Below the pieces are notes generated by a model. The model was not told the DNA's origin, made no database searches, and was given only the letters and a program-made list of their open reading frames with translations. 60,005 nucleotides of DNA. Origin: Bradyrhizobium sp. BRP22. GTDB lineage: Bacteria; Pseudomonadota; Alphaproteobacteria; Rhizobiales; Xanthobacteraceae. The stretch covers positions 1-60,005 of the forward strand of contig NZ_JADYVX010000044.1 of assembly GCF_020194175.1 (NCBI RefSeq), given 5' to 3'. Both the position numbers and the translations under genes were made by a program. Positions 46,251 to 55,980 of this stretch are shown piece after piece; position 1 is the stretch's first letter, and every line of letters begins with the position of its first letter.

Positions 46251-47555
46251 GACCGGTTAAAGAGACTGTCCTTAGCCAGTTCCGGTTGGCGATTTCTCTC
46301 GTCACCCGCGATCACCTTGTCTCGGCAACCTCGACCAGCTCCGACCAAGTGGTCGCTACCACCGTGCCACTGGAGACAAAGAATGGAAGTGTGACAACAC
46401 CTTGCAATTAAAGGGCTGGGGCGATTGTCCGGACAGCCACATTAAAGGCTTACACCCCCTTTGCAAGCCAAAACCTTGTCGGGGCCGCGGCATGACCGAG
46501 GCCCGGACATAGCGTTCGCCGCTGCCGCACCAAGCTTCCCCATCCGACCGAGAACCCGCGGCTTGTCGTTCTGCTGTCGTGGATGCTGGAGGATGTTCTA
46601 CGCTGCCAGGTGTCTGATCTGCGAAACTCGTGGCGCGCAACGCGGGGCCACCAGCTCGTTTGCTCTCGACCGGCCCGCAACATCGAGCTCCGTGCGCTGA
46701 AGTGTCACGGCGTCCTTGGACGCCTGTTCGACAATCGGGCTAGGTAGCCCGCCAGCCCGACCACCAACTTTCAGGCAGCACCCACCGACGGCACTGACAG
46801 CTTGCGCAGGGGATCTGGCGAAGGGTCTGTTCGTGTGTGGCGGACGCCAGCCGACGACAGCGCGGCCTGGAGCTTCCGACATCAGGCGCGTCAACTGCCG
46901 TCCGCAAACGCCTGTCAGATTACCGACAGCAAAGCGGACGTCATCGTTGAAGGCATGCCTAGCCGAAAAGATACTGGCTCTGGCCGCAGAGGCCAATCGG
47001 ATACCGCTGTCTTACCGCGGCTCGCCGTGCGGGCGGTGCTGGAAGCCTGCCGTAACTGCTACGGATGCGAAGGGCAGCAACCAACTCGCGCAGCGGGCTG
47101 CGAGCGTCCCGGGAAGATGATCTAAATCAAAGCCAAAGTGAATTAGCCGCGCTATGTTGCTGGTAGGCCGAGTGGCCCTTCGGGCTATCAATAGTACGAG
47201 ACGCTATGGCTGATCATGCAGAAATTCTCCCAGCGCGAGCCGAGCAATGCCGGCAGCAAACTGCAAAGCCGGCTGGCGCGATGCGACTACTGCGGCGTTC
47301 CGATGAATGACTGAGGCTCGCAAAGCTACCGGTGCTCGCCTCAGCCGAAGACGCCTGCAGGAGTGAGCCTGACGAACGCGACACTCTCAGCCTCCGGCAG
47401 TTCACCGAGACGCCTTTGCTGATGTGCGACCTCTTTGCTGATCGAGCGTCAGGCCCCTGACCCCACGATCGGCCGAGAGGGAGCACCGCCCCGGCCCGGC
47501 GCGCCCAACGGTCGCGCCGGGGCACATGACCTAGAACGGAATATGCCTTGAAATA
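46251..47555. other. 1.3 kb without a recognised gene
   Basis: Overlapping open readings are present on both strands between 46450 and 47120, but none shows a known domain, hydrophobic pattern or ribosome site. Possibly eroded DNA between relics. Confidence 0.3.
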
Positions 47556-47702
47556 ACTCAGCCTATTACCGCACCAAGGTCGAGGATTGCCGTGCGCAGG
47601 CGGAGCGAGCGAGCCGCCCCCTCGACAAAGAGCCGTGGCAGCGCCTCGACGATGAATGGCAGAAGCTTGCAGCAGACGACCAAAGACTCGAAAAGCAATA
47701 AG
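47556..47702 (+). pseudogene. Small helical protein without a start codon
   Basis: The frame reads NNSAYYRTKVEDCRAQAERA and PLDKEPWQRLDDEWQKLAAD before a stop at about 47700. It matches a family of small proteins common in Bradyrhizobium (MNPAAYYRxKAEECRxxAE...W..LADxWxxLA). A TGA stands directly ahead of the first Asn and no initiator is seen, so this copy is probably not translated. Confidence 0.45.
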
Positions 47703-47712
47703 TCTTCGACCG

Positions 47713-47958
47713 ATGCCCCACTTGGAAACTTGTTTAGGAATCCTGCGTAGATTGATCGCTAAAGGCGATCTGAACCGCATTCGGTTGGCTGAGAGGGCCA
47801 TTAACGAATACTGGGACGTCACCCTGCCGAGGGCTCGCAAGAGCGGCCTTCGGCTTGTTCAGCAACACATTCTCTCTCACGCCAATGCCGTGATCGGGGA
47901 TCGCCGCTCCTTCGCCGAGCTCGTGAACGCGTACATCGAAACAAAGCTGGCAGAGTAA
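47713..47958 (+). CDS. Small hypothetical protein
   Basis: An 81-residue, mostly helical, basic protein: MPHLETCLGILRRLIAKGDL, NRIRLAERAINEYWDVTLPR and HANAVIGDRRSFAELVNAYI. There is no recognised family and only a weak ribosome site. It follows the small helical relic by ten bases, so the two could have formed an operon. Confidence 0.4.
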   Translation: MPHLETCLGILRRLIAKGDLNRIRLAERAINEYWDVTLPRARKSGLRLVQQHILSHANAVIGDRRSFAELVNAYIETKLAE

Positions 47959-48063
47959 GGCCACCTTGGTTGGCTATCCTCGGAGACGTGCCAGGTGTCA
48001 TCTGCGATCTTGCGGAGGCGGTTCATCTAGTCGAGACGCCGCCGCCTGAAGATCTTGATCGCC

Positions 48064-48200
48064 TCATTTGGCAATGTGGAGCTGGGCGCGGTAGCCGTCG
48101 AACTTGATCTCATCGATCCAGCGCCTCCCGGAGGGCACCCGATCACCTGTGTCACCAGCGCGGGCTCGATGAAGGCTGGGTAAGTCGCCTTGGTGCCGAT
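48064..48200 (-). pseudogene. LigD-type ATP-dependent DNA ligase fragment
   Basis: Two minus-strand frames give YPAFIEPALVTQ and then SGRRWIDEIKFDGYRAQLHI. The second holds the ligase active-site motif E(I)KFDGYR with the adenylated Lys. This matches the beginning of the ligase domain of rhizobial LigD enzymes; the rest is gone. Confidence 0.55.
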
Positions 48201-48403
48201 CGCCACCGCTTTCGTCCCGCGCTGCTGGCGCTAATGCTCGGCGCGGAGGACGTCGTCTACATGCCCTTACGTCATTCGCTGCCCGCAGCGCCCGCCGGTC
48301 CTTCCATCGCTTAGAGACGTGAAGTGCCACCAGGCCCGAACAACCGTTGCCAATGTTGCCGATTTGGCGCATCGATCAGACCGAGCCTCGCCCGATATTC
48401 GCT

Positions 48404-48991
48404 TTATTTGGCTGCTCGCAACATTGGCGTGAGCGGCGGCGGAGAACCATGTTGTATTCTGGCAATGATCTTGAAGCCGTGGTTACGATAAAAGGGAATG
48501 TGCTCGGGATTCGAGCTTTCAAGATACGCGGTAATGCCCTGCTCATCGCATCGATGAAGAGCGTATTTCATCAGTAATGTGCCAAGTCCGTGTCCGACCC
48601 ACTTCGGATCGGCCGCGATGAAAGGCAGGTACCAGTGCGGCTCGGGCGGACGATGTTCGGCCATTTCGTGCCGCAGGAGCGCCATGTCGTCGATGATCTC
48701 CGGGTTCAGGGACAGTGCCATGATTTCGTCCAACGCGGACTCGTCTTGCTGTACGCCAGGCGGCAGCCACAGGGCTGCGGCGCGGATCCCTCCCGTGACG
48801 TACGCTGTCCCATGGTCGAATGCTCGTCCACCACAGGCGTTAACGAAGTTAGGCATGTTTCGAAGATATTGCCTTACGTCAGGCCAACTCCAGCGCATCA
48901 ATGGATCGGCGGCAAAGCCGAGCACAATTGTCCAGACGATGCTTGTTCGAACGTTTGCATTCGCACATGTGATCTCCGACTCGGCGAGCAT
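48404..48991 (-). CDS. GNAT-family N-acetyltransferase
   Basis: A 195-residue acetyltransferase. The acetyl-CoA loop follows FIAADPKWVGHGLGTLLMKY (the Q/RxxGxG/A pattern appears as V-G-H-G-L-G). The late strand and helix YLESSNPEHIPFYRNHGFKI end the fold. The chosen start MLAESEITCANANVRTSIVW at 48991 is the first ATG giving family-like length; the longer frame adds unrelated Arg-rich sequence. The substrate is unknown, and the gene stands alone among relics. Confidence 0.7.
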   Translation of the reverse strand: MLAESEITCANANVRTSIVWTIVLGFAADPLMRWSWPDVRQYLRNMPNFVNACGGRAFDHGTAYVTGGIRAAALWLPPGVQQDESALDEIMALSLNPEIIDDMALLRHEMAEHRPPEPHWYLPFIAADPKWVGHGLGTLLMKYALHRCDEQGITAYLESSNPEHIPFYRNHGFKIIARIQHGSPPPLTPMLRAAK

Positions 48992-49648
48992 GATGTGGAT
49001 TCCCGGTTGTCTTCTATCTGTCAGAGTTACACGGGCATGACAAATGGCATTTAACGAAACAGGAAACGTCCGGAGGCTGCGCCGCGGCTCTGTGCTAACG
49101 ATTGATCCGTCGCCGCAGGTGACAGCTCGCGTTGCGACGCTATACCGATTCCGCCCGCACCCGCAAACGATCCTCACCGTCAGTTGATGAGAGTGGTCGG
49201 TCAGCCATTATCCAGATCAAGACCGTGCTCGAGTTCCTTTCGCCGGTACATCTGGAATATATCCGAGCTGCGTCATGAACGTTCTGGGGATCGCCCTCAA
49301 CCTTCATTTGACCGTACAACCTGACGTTACGTGCGCTTCAAGCCCTTGGGCTAATTCTCTGGGGCGAACCTGGAGCGTGCTCACCGTTCCATGAAGGCCG
49401 GGCGGCCGCCCTCTATCGCTGGCGGGCTCCAGGTCGGGAGATAGCCGAGCGGTCTCAACCAATTCGTGCGCGCCAACTTCCGCAAGGACCACAGCAAGGG
49501 ACAGCCCTCTCTCATTGACATGCGGCTTTCCAGGGATGTGAGACTCGGCTCCTTGACACCAATCAGCAAAGCATTGTGGAGCGAGTAAACTCTCAGGCAC
49601 TTTGCTATGATCCAGTAATCAGACCGTCGAGGCAGCGAGGTTCATTCA
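48992..49648. other. 0.65 kb without a recognised gene
   Basis: Two minus-strand readings at 49304-49600 in overlapping frames show no known family. Nothing else is visible. Confidence 0.3.
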
Positions 49649-49813
49649 ATGGACTTGTCTGCACCGGCTTTGTTGGTGGGCGTCTTCTTTGCCGGCGCGC
49701 TGGTTGGGTACGCCGTCAGAGTATTCCATGTCCACCAGGGGGCGCGGGCTCGCGCCCTCAACCGCAGGGCTTCGAATAGTCGGCAATCGCGATCCCTCTC
49801 TCGCGGGCGATAG
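49649..49813 (+). CDS. Small membrane protein
   Basis: A 54-residue protein: MDLSAPALLVGVFFAGALVG and YAVRVFHVHQGARARALNRR, i.e. one N-terminal transmembrane helix with a basic tail. No strong ribosome site. Its DNA overlaps the edge of a minus-strand BRCT relic, so the reading may also be a chance frame. Function unknown. Confidence 0.35.
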   Translation: MDLSAPALLVGVFFAGALVGYAVRVFHVHQGARARALNRRASNSRQSRSLSRGR

Positions 49814-49839
49814 GCCGACCAGACTAAGATAAATGCTGG

Positions 49840-50200
49840 GATGGAGACGCTCTCCTACGTAGCGCCCCACCATGAGCATGAAATCGCTCTTGCCAACAAT
49901 TCGAATGGCTGCGCCGGCCGCTATCAGATTCTCACAATTCCGGTGCTTCGAGCTCTTCCCCCTCGCAAGGTGGGAGATCCTGATTGCCGACGACTAGGAT
50001 GGTGGTCTTTTTTCGTTACAGAGTCCGCTACCGTGCAGCCAGCCTCGGCCGCGGCGATAGCGGCCTCGGAACGCGCGATTTGTAACGGGCCGGTGAATAC
50101 GATCGTATTCGCCCCAAGGGGACCGGTCCGGACTTCCTCGCGAGCCAGCTTCTGCCGGCGTGATCCGGAGGGGTTCGCTGCGGTACCGCAATTTCGGTCG
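49840..50200 (-). pseudogene. BRCT-domain fragment of an exonuclease protein
   Basis: On the minus strand NTIVFTGPLQIARSEAAIAA, AEAGCTVADSVTKK, then TTILVVGNQDL in a shifted frame, and LIAAGAAIRIVGKSDFML in another, form the BRCT domain found at the end of DnaQ-like exonuclease proteins. The matching exonuclease part lies on the plus strand at 50880-51270, so an inversion seems to have cut one gene in two. Confidence 0.55.
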
Positions 50201-50721
50201 TCAAGTGATACCCATTCTCGTCGACACAATGCGACCGGAATCCGGTGAATTGGATCTTGACGGGGCCAATTTGGCGCCAGCTCGAATAAGAGGTTAATCG
50301 TATCAACATCACAACCGCACCGCACGACAGAAGTAATGGCCGCTGAATAAGGATGCGCATGGGCCGTGACGCGTCGCGTGGCCACCTGGGGCATTTTGAG
50401 AGCACACGACCAGAAGGGCAGACGCTGCACTGCTGGACACTCGCTCCACCCCGGGGCTTGGGGGCTGAAGGGATGAAGCGAGTTCGCCAAGGTACAACGC
50501 CCAGGAGAGCGTTGCGAGAGGCCATTAGCCTTCCGATTCGGGCAGCATCGCGGCGATTACTGGATGGATCGAGGCAAGAAGTGCTGGCCCTTGCTGCCAA
50601 TGCCATGGTCGGAGACCCCGCTCGTTCGCCGAAACTAAACGCGCTTGGCACTGCTCCTCTCAAACTCACCTTGATAGAGAACATTGCCCGAACGGCGCTC
50701 TCGAAAACCAACCCTCACAAC

Positions 50722-50813
50722 TGTCCGTGATTTACCGGAATTCCTGTCCCGGAATCACTGAAACCGCTATCCGCGAATTACCGAAATCCGTGTCCGTCAA
50801 CTGCCAAAACACG
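50722..50813 (+). repeat. Array of four tandem 23-bp units (IS21-like end?)
   Basis: Four units of exactly 23 bases (50722-50744, 50745-50767, 50768-50790, 50791-50813) begin TGTCCGTGATTTACCGG, TGTCCCGGAATCACTGA, TATCCGCGAATTACCGA and TGTCCGTCAACTGCCAA. Such multiple repeats are typical of IS21-family termini. A second array with the same orientation lies at 55935-55980, so the two bracket the histidine kinase and LAP genes. No transposase gene is visible between them. Confidence 0.65.
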
Positions 50814-50879
50814 CAGTTGAGCCGGCCAATGCCGATTCGGCTAGTATCTTCAATAGGGCTGGTGCACTTCCGGCAGAGC

Positions 50880-51270
50880 GAGATCTCTGGTGATCCTGAT
50901 CGATCCGCAAGGTTACTTCGATCCGATGAATATCTAACCACGGCATCAGACCGGAGGATGTCGCCGGCAAGCCAACGATGGAGAAGGTGCTGCCGGTCAT
51001 CAGCTCAGCGTTCGAGGACATAGCGATTGCCCACCACAGCGCGTTCGACCGCACGGCACTGGCGCGGGCGGCCCAGAAATACGGAGCCAAATGCCTCTCC
51101 CTGTGTATGGGTTGATGGGCTACGTGTGGCTAGCCGAAGCGGGGAGCATTTCCGACCGGATGGCCGGTATGGCTTAGCCAATCTGGCTCGAGCGCTCTGC
51201 ATAGATTTTCGACACCACGCGGCCGAGGATGCTCGTGGCGCCGCGGTCTACTGTTACTCCAAGCTAATCG
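50880..51270 (+). pseudogene. DnaQ-like 3'-5' exonuclease fragment
   Basis: Pieces are LIDPQGYFDPMNI at 50892, then GIRPEDVAGKPTMEKVLPVI and SAFEDIAIAHHSAFDRTALA from 50940. In a shifted frame these are followed by WVDGLRVASR and LANLARALCIDFRHHAAEDA to about 51270. The HHSAFDR and HHAAEDA segments correspond to the ExoII and ExoIII motifs of DEDDh exonucleases. The missing C-terminal BRCT domain is found inverted at 49840-50200. Confidence 0.6.
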
Positions 51271-51433
51271 CGACAGCGGCAAAACCTTGCAGCCGGGCGG
51301 CTCTGGACTCCTGCGGAACGTATCTGACGGTCGGCGCTGCGCCGATGAGGGAACGCTGATCATCCGCCCTGTTGTTCCGGCGCAGGTCGGATCGCGATGA
51401 GAGTTGTTCCGCTTCTTTTGGGAGCTATCTGCA

Positions 51434-52310
51434 ATGTCGACGCTCACTCCGTATGGCGCGTGTCTGCTGTGGAAGCCGGAATTGATCTGGTTGAACGCCG
51501 TTTCCGATGCCATGCTCGCCGGCGCCTTCTTTACCACCGCGTTCGTCCTCAGCTTTTTCGTGTGGCGGCGCCGTGACATTATGTTCCGCAGCGTATTCTG
51601 GGCCTTCGCCCTCTTCGCCGGCGTCTGCGGAGTGACCCGCTTGCTGTCGATCCTCACTTTATGGGTCCCGGCTTACCACATCGAGGGCCTAACAAAGTGC
51701 TTGCTGGCGTTGATTTCGGTCGGCATCACGGCAGCTCTGCTGCTGCTGCCGCGAATCCTGGTGCTGCCGTCACGCATGCGACTTCAGCGAGCCTATGCGG
51801 CACTTGAGGAGGACATCAGACAACGGCGCACCGCCGAAGCCATGGTCAAACGCTTTCAGGAGATCGAGGCCAACGAGGCTCAGGTCCGGCAAGCGCAGAA
51901 ATGGAAGCCGTCGGCCAACTCACCGGTGGTCTCGCGCACGACTTCAACAACATTCTGACCGTGATCACCGGAACCATCGAAATCCTGGCCGACGCGGTCA
52001 AGGATCGTCCGCATCTCGTCCAAATCACCCAGATGCTTAGCGCCGCTGCATCGAGAGGGGCCGACCTGATCCAACATCTGCTGGCCTTTGCCCGTCAGCA
52101 GCCGTTGCAGCCGCGCAGCACGGATGTCAACGCTTTGGTCGTCGAGACAGCGCGGTTGCTACGACCCACGCTCGGCGAACAGATCGAAATCGATTCGATG
52201 CTGGCGCACGATTGCGCGCCGGCTCTGATCGATCCCAGTCAGCTCTCGACCGCGCTCCTGAACCTCGGCCTGAATGCGCGGGACGCCATAGGGCGGCTGG
52301 CGTGGAGGAG
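51434..52310 (+). pseudogene. Membrane histidine kinase, frameshifted and truncated
   Basis: The first part, from the ATG at 51434, has a membrane sensor of several helices (AVSDAMLAGAFFTTAFVLSF, FWAFALFAGVCGVTRLLSIL, LALISVGITAALLLLPRILV). A coiled coil with RAYAALEEDIRQRRTAEAM follows. After a one-base shift at about 51898 the kinase reads MEAVGQLTGGLAHDFNNILT with the phosphorylated His, then LIDPSQLSTALLNLGLNARD with the N box. The ATP lid and the rest are missing after about 52300. Kinases of this type often carry a C-terminal receiver, which is also absent. Its end lies 270 bases from the LAP operon, so no link is implied. Confidence 0.7.
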
Positions 52311-52577
52311 TGAGCCCGGCCGAGGAAGCGGATCAGCCTCGGCGTGGCTGGCATCCGTCCAGTCCGTTAATCCCAGTGCAGGGCGCGGCATCGCTCGCAG
52401 GTCCAAGTCTAACTCATTTGCAAGCTCGCGTGCGACCCAATGGCTCCACCAGCTTCCGAGAGTGAGGTCGCTGGCGATGAATGGTGTTCCGCGTGAGAGG
52501 GAAGCTGCGACCCAAGACAGATCTTTTCCGGTGCGATAACGGGGAGCAAGCAGACGCCGCTCCCGATGAGCGCCTGA

Positions 52578-53387
52578 TCAATCAATCTTTTCTCCGATGG
52601 CCTGGAGGTAGAGGGATGAATGGTTGATGCCATCAATGCCCAAGAGTCGATCAAGCGCCCGGTCCTGGAAGCCCCCGACGTTCCAAACGCCGAGCCCGAG
52701 CGCAGTCGCGACGAGATTTATATTTTGGGCGACATGTCCAGCCTCTATCAATGTGAACCGATAGCCACGATCCCCATACTTCACCGTGTTGCGGCGGAAC
52801 AGCGCCGTCTGGATGACCAAGAGCGCGGCACCTCGGACGATCTCAGGCTGAAAGAGACAGCAGGCCAGCTCCTCCGAAAGGTCCCGATTGACGATCCGGC
52901 GTACGCAATGCTCCTCGGAATTGTAGTGGTATAGGCCGGGCGCTAGGCTCTCGACCGCGCTACGCGCATGGAAGTAGATTTCCAGCGGAAAGAGAGCCCC
53001 ACCCGACGGCACATTCCGGAGCGGGCGCGGGAAGGGCGTTGCTTCGTTGGGCCGGTTGATGCCGTAGCTGTAAAAGAGGAGCGCCGCTAGCATTGCGAAT
53101 GACATACTCGCGGGTGCGATGCCCCTGGGAGTTTGTCGTGCCAAGATCGCCTCGCCCAGGCCGAGCCTGAAGGGCGGTAGAATGGCGACCGGCGGCAGGG
53201 GAATGGCCGCGAAAGCATCGTAAGGCAGCGCATTCTTCATCCGGGTCATCCAATCGACGACGACGTAGTTGGGAAGCGCGTCGTCTACGGCCGTGGATTT
53301 GGAGTTCTCATGGAACGCCTCCCAGATCAGGTCCAGATCCTCGGTGCCCCAGACCAGGTCATCCCATGTTGGTCTATCGGATCTCAT
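52578..53387 (-). CDS. SagB-type FMN dehydrogenase of a LAP/TOMM operon
   Basis: A 269-residue nitroreductase-fold protein of the SagB/ThcOx group, which uses FMN to oxidise azolines to azoles in peptide natural products. Segments include ATPFPRPLRNVPSGGALFPL (the FMN-binding SGGA/LYP-like loop), APGLYHYNSEEHCVRRIVN, GYRFTLIEAGHVAQNINLVA and LGLGVWNVGGFQDRALDRLL. The ATG at 53387 follows GAAGGA and lies 20 bases after the corrected stop of the ycaO gene, so it closes a three-gene minus-strand operon. Unlike its partners the frame is undamaged. No N-terminal extension is needed. A precursor peptide gene was not identified. Confidence 0.75.
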   Translation of the reverse strand: MRSDRPTWDDLVWGTEDLDLIWEAFHENSKSTAVDDALPNYVVVDWMTRMKNALPYDAFAAIPLPPVAILPPFRLGLGEAILARQTPRGIAPASMSFAMLAALLFYSYGINRPNEATPFPRPLRNVPSGGALFPLEIYFHARSAVESLAPGLYHYNSEEHCVRRIVNRDLSEELACCLFQPEIVRGAALLVIQTALFRRNTVKYGDRGYRFTLIEAGHVAQNINLVATALGLGVWNVGGFQDRALDRLLGIDGINHSSLYLQAIGEKID

Positions 53388-53407
53388 CGCGGTCCTTCGA
53401 ATCTCGG

Positions 53408-54751
53408 TTAGGGAAAAGGATGGGGCATGGGATTGTCGCCATGTTCCCTGGTCAGGCCGGGATAGCCCAGCTTCCGTGGCAGTTCCCAGAGACGCGTCCC
53501 AGTGCCCGCGACGCATAGCCCATGAACATGGGGTGGTAGCCGGGGATCAGGGCCCGGATCACATGAAAGCCCGGCGCCGCGACGTCTTCTGTCGTCAGGT
53601 CGGCGGCCAGGACATCGTGTCCCGTCCCAGCCACCTGGTCGACCAGCGTCTCGAGATCGCGCGCAGGCTCGCCGGTGGCCCGGTCGGGAAGCTCTCGGAA
53701 GTCGATCTCCGTAGCCGAGGAATAAGAAATGCTGCCTGCTCGGCCCGTTCCGGCGACGTCCAGAAGTTCACATGGCTCACTTGGCTGTAGACGTTTTTGT
53801 GGTCACATTCTTCGTCGATCCGTTTGAGTTCGGCCATCAACTGGCGGACATAGCGTTCGGTGTGCGCCAGCTCCTCCAGCGACTTCGTGACGGCGACATC
53901 AGGGCTAAGGTCGGCGGCTGCCGCCACCGCGAGCGGTGCTGCCTTGGAGCCCCGGGGGCCGCCAGGACTGTGAGGATCGTCGGGACTTCGTTGTCTTGGC
54001 TGATCTCCATCATGTGGATCCCGTAACGGACGGAGGTGAAACGGCGGATCAGGTTCTTTTGGTGGTCGGCCAGACTATCGAGCCGAATGCGGGAGCGGGA
54101 GAGCATGGCCTGCCAGGTGATCGAGAAGCAGTCCCGCTCAATCACCTCGCAGATACCTGCTGCCGCGGCGCGCTCGAAGCTATCGTGGCAGGCCAGTCCG
54201 GTCGAGATTGACTGTGCCAAGGGCCATTCGTCTCCGTCCGGCGAGAATAGATAGGGCAAGTAGACGAAGCAGGCTGCCACATGGATGCTCTTGCCCGAGA
54301 CCAAGCTGCGGGCCGGCATCCAGCGGACGTCACTTTCCGCCGTGAAGGGCCGATAAGGGAAGTCCAGTTTGGTGAGCTGCTGGTCGTCGTACAGCGCGAA
54401 GTCGGTGGGCGGCACACATTGGAAGGGCGCCGACTGATAGGTGTAAATTGGATGGTCCCGCCGATCGTAAATCGCCGCGACATAGCGTTCGATCGCCTCG
54501 CCGATGGCTTTCGCCAACGCGAGGTCGCGAGACGTCGATCCACCACCCCCGACGGAGAAGTTCTCGAGACCGCTTAAGGCGCGCGTGCCCGCGGCGACGG
54601 TCATGTATCGAAAGAATTCCGGTGACCCGGCCTCCCTGTCGTTCTCCTGTATCGAATGTATCGAATTGAGGATGCCGACTTTCGGATCGTAAAGGTAGCT
54701 TAAAATGGCGCGCAGCCGGTCGAAGCCGGCGGCTGTTCTAATCCGCGTCAT
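53408..54751 (-). pseudogene. YcaO cyclodehydratase of a LAP operon, three frameshifts
   Basis: YcaO proteins activate backbone amides with ATP to form azoline rings. From the ATG at 54751 the first 270 residues are intact, with LALAKAIGEAIERYVAAIYD and RAAAAGICEVIERDCFSITW supplying the ATP- and Mg-binding ExxER motifs, and SSL-like MPARSLVSGKSIH. Shifts near 53940, 53735 and 53490 carry the reading on through AAADLSPDVAVTKSLEELAH, YSSATEIDFRELPD, IRALIPGYHPMFMGYASRAL and TRLWELPRKLGYPGLTREHG. It stops at 53408. The C-terminus ends NPMPHPFP, which contains the PxPxP motif needed for catalysis. All motifs are still there, so inactivation must be recent, or the indels are sequence errors. Confidence 0.72.
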
Positions 54752-55640
54752 TCCTCCCTCCCATCGCCTCGACCTGGGCCCAGCGCTCTCGGTTCAGGGA
54801 GATTTTCTCGAGGTTCACCTTGCTCGCGTGGCGGAGCGGACTGCAGACGGGACAGCGTGGTGCCTTCAACACGCAGCTTGCGATCATGCTCGAGCCCATC
54901 AGGTTCATCTCGATGAGCTTGCCCGCACGGCGCGGAAACAGGTTCGCGCTGAACCGGAGTATCTCGAAGGCCGCAAGTTTGCAAGCGATGGAGGTCACCG
55001 CCGGGTGCGCACCGATGAAGGCCTGCCCCTGGGGTAGGAAGGCCTCAATAAGACGCTGGTCGTGCACCTTCTCTCGTAGATGGGAGTTCTGCCGTACCTC
55101 CAGACAGGCCAGGCACGCCGTCTGCTCCGGGATCACAAGCGGGCCGAGTCGGATGGTGGCATCCTCAATAAGCACCGGCAGAAAAGGTTTGCTTTGTTGG
55201 AAAGCAAGGGCGTTCCACGGCTTGAGAAGACCGCTCCCGCCGAATTCAGCGCATGCGACCACTAGGGCGGAACCCTTTACGATCTCCTCCGCGCGCTGGG
55301 CGTCTACGCAGAATTGCGTCAACTCTTGCTTCCCTTCGACAAGAGCGTGATTGCGGAGGGGAACGTCATCGACGAGAGTCGTCCCCTAATTGCCGAATTC
55401 GCTCAAGCGATCGCGCACACCGAGGCCCAACTGGTTGACGCCCACAATAACGATGCGAAAGTCGGTGACCTGGCGGATATCGTTCTTGGTCATCCCGAAC
55501 TGATGCAACATTTGAGCGCGAGGACGGCCTGGAAGCGGTCGGCGGGTCAGGCCCAGACCCCGGAGAAGAGCTCAACGACCTCACGGGCTGGATTCGCGCT
55601 GGACTTAACCGGCACAATGGGATGGGTGTGCGCGCGCTGA
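54738..55640 (-). pseudogene. E1-like (ThiF-type) partner of the YcaO protein, in-frame TAG
   Basis: The last 194 residues are open: FCVDAQRAEEIVKGSALVVA, PFLPVLIEDATIRLGPLVIP, EQTACLACLEVRQNSHLREK and SSMIASCVLKAPRCPVCSPL. The CxxC pairs match the zinc site of ocin-ThiF-like (SagC/F-type) cyclodehydratase partners. Upstream in the same frame an ATG at 55511 gives MLHQFGMTKNDIRQVTDFRI and VIVGVNQLGLGVRDRLSEFG, with the nucleotide-fold glycine loop in degenerate form, then a TAG at 55386-55388, then GTTLVDDVPLRNHALVEGKQ. A still more N-terminal piece (PIVPVKSSANPAREVVELFS) lies in another frame near 55600. Its stop overlaps the ycaO start by 14 bases. These proteins deliver substrate peptides to YcaO. 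Confidence 0.68.
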
Positions 55641-55934
55641 TGCGCGGTAAGTCGGCAATGCTGGTACAGTTTGGCGGTTCAGCGAATCTGTCGACGCGAT
55701 CCGAACTGCCGGCTGCGCGACAACGACGTACGCAGGACCGCGCCCCGATCGTTCCGTTAAGACGGCAAGCCGCCGTCCAAACAGAAAATGACGCGGGTCG
55801 GCAATCGTGACGTGAGACACGACCCGGTCAAGAACGGGGGTACCTTTGCGTGTTCGATGATCCCGCGCTCGCAGACACCATCTTCGAGATCGACCTCGAA
55901 GACAACAGCATGCGAAAGAAAAAAGTTGCGCGCC

Positions 55935-55980
55935 CGTCCGCGATTTAGCGAAATTGCTGTTCCGCATTTGCGAAATACGC
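55935..55980 (+). repeat. Array of two (perhaps three) 23-bp units (IS21-like end?)
   Basis: Units at 55935-55957 (CGTCCGCGATTTAGCGAAAT) and 55958-55980 (TGTTCCGCATTTGCGAAATA) have the same length and design as those at 50722-50813. A looser third copy (CGCCCGCGATTCAGCGCAAG) follows near 55992. Same orientation as the other array. Confidence 0.6.
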
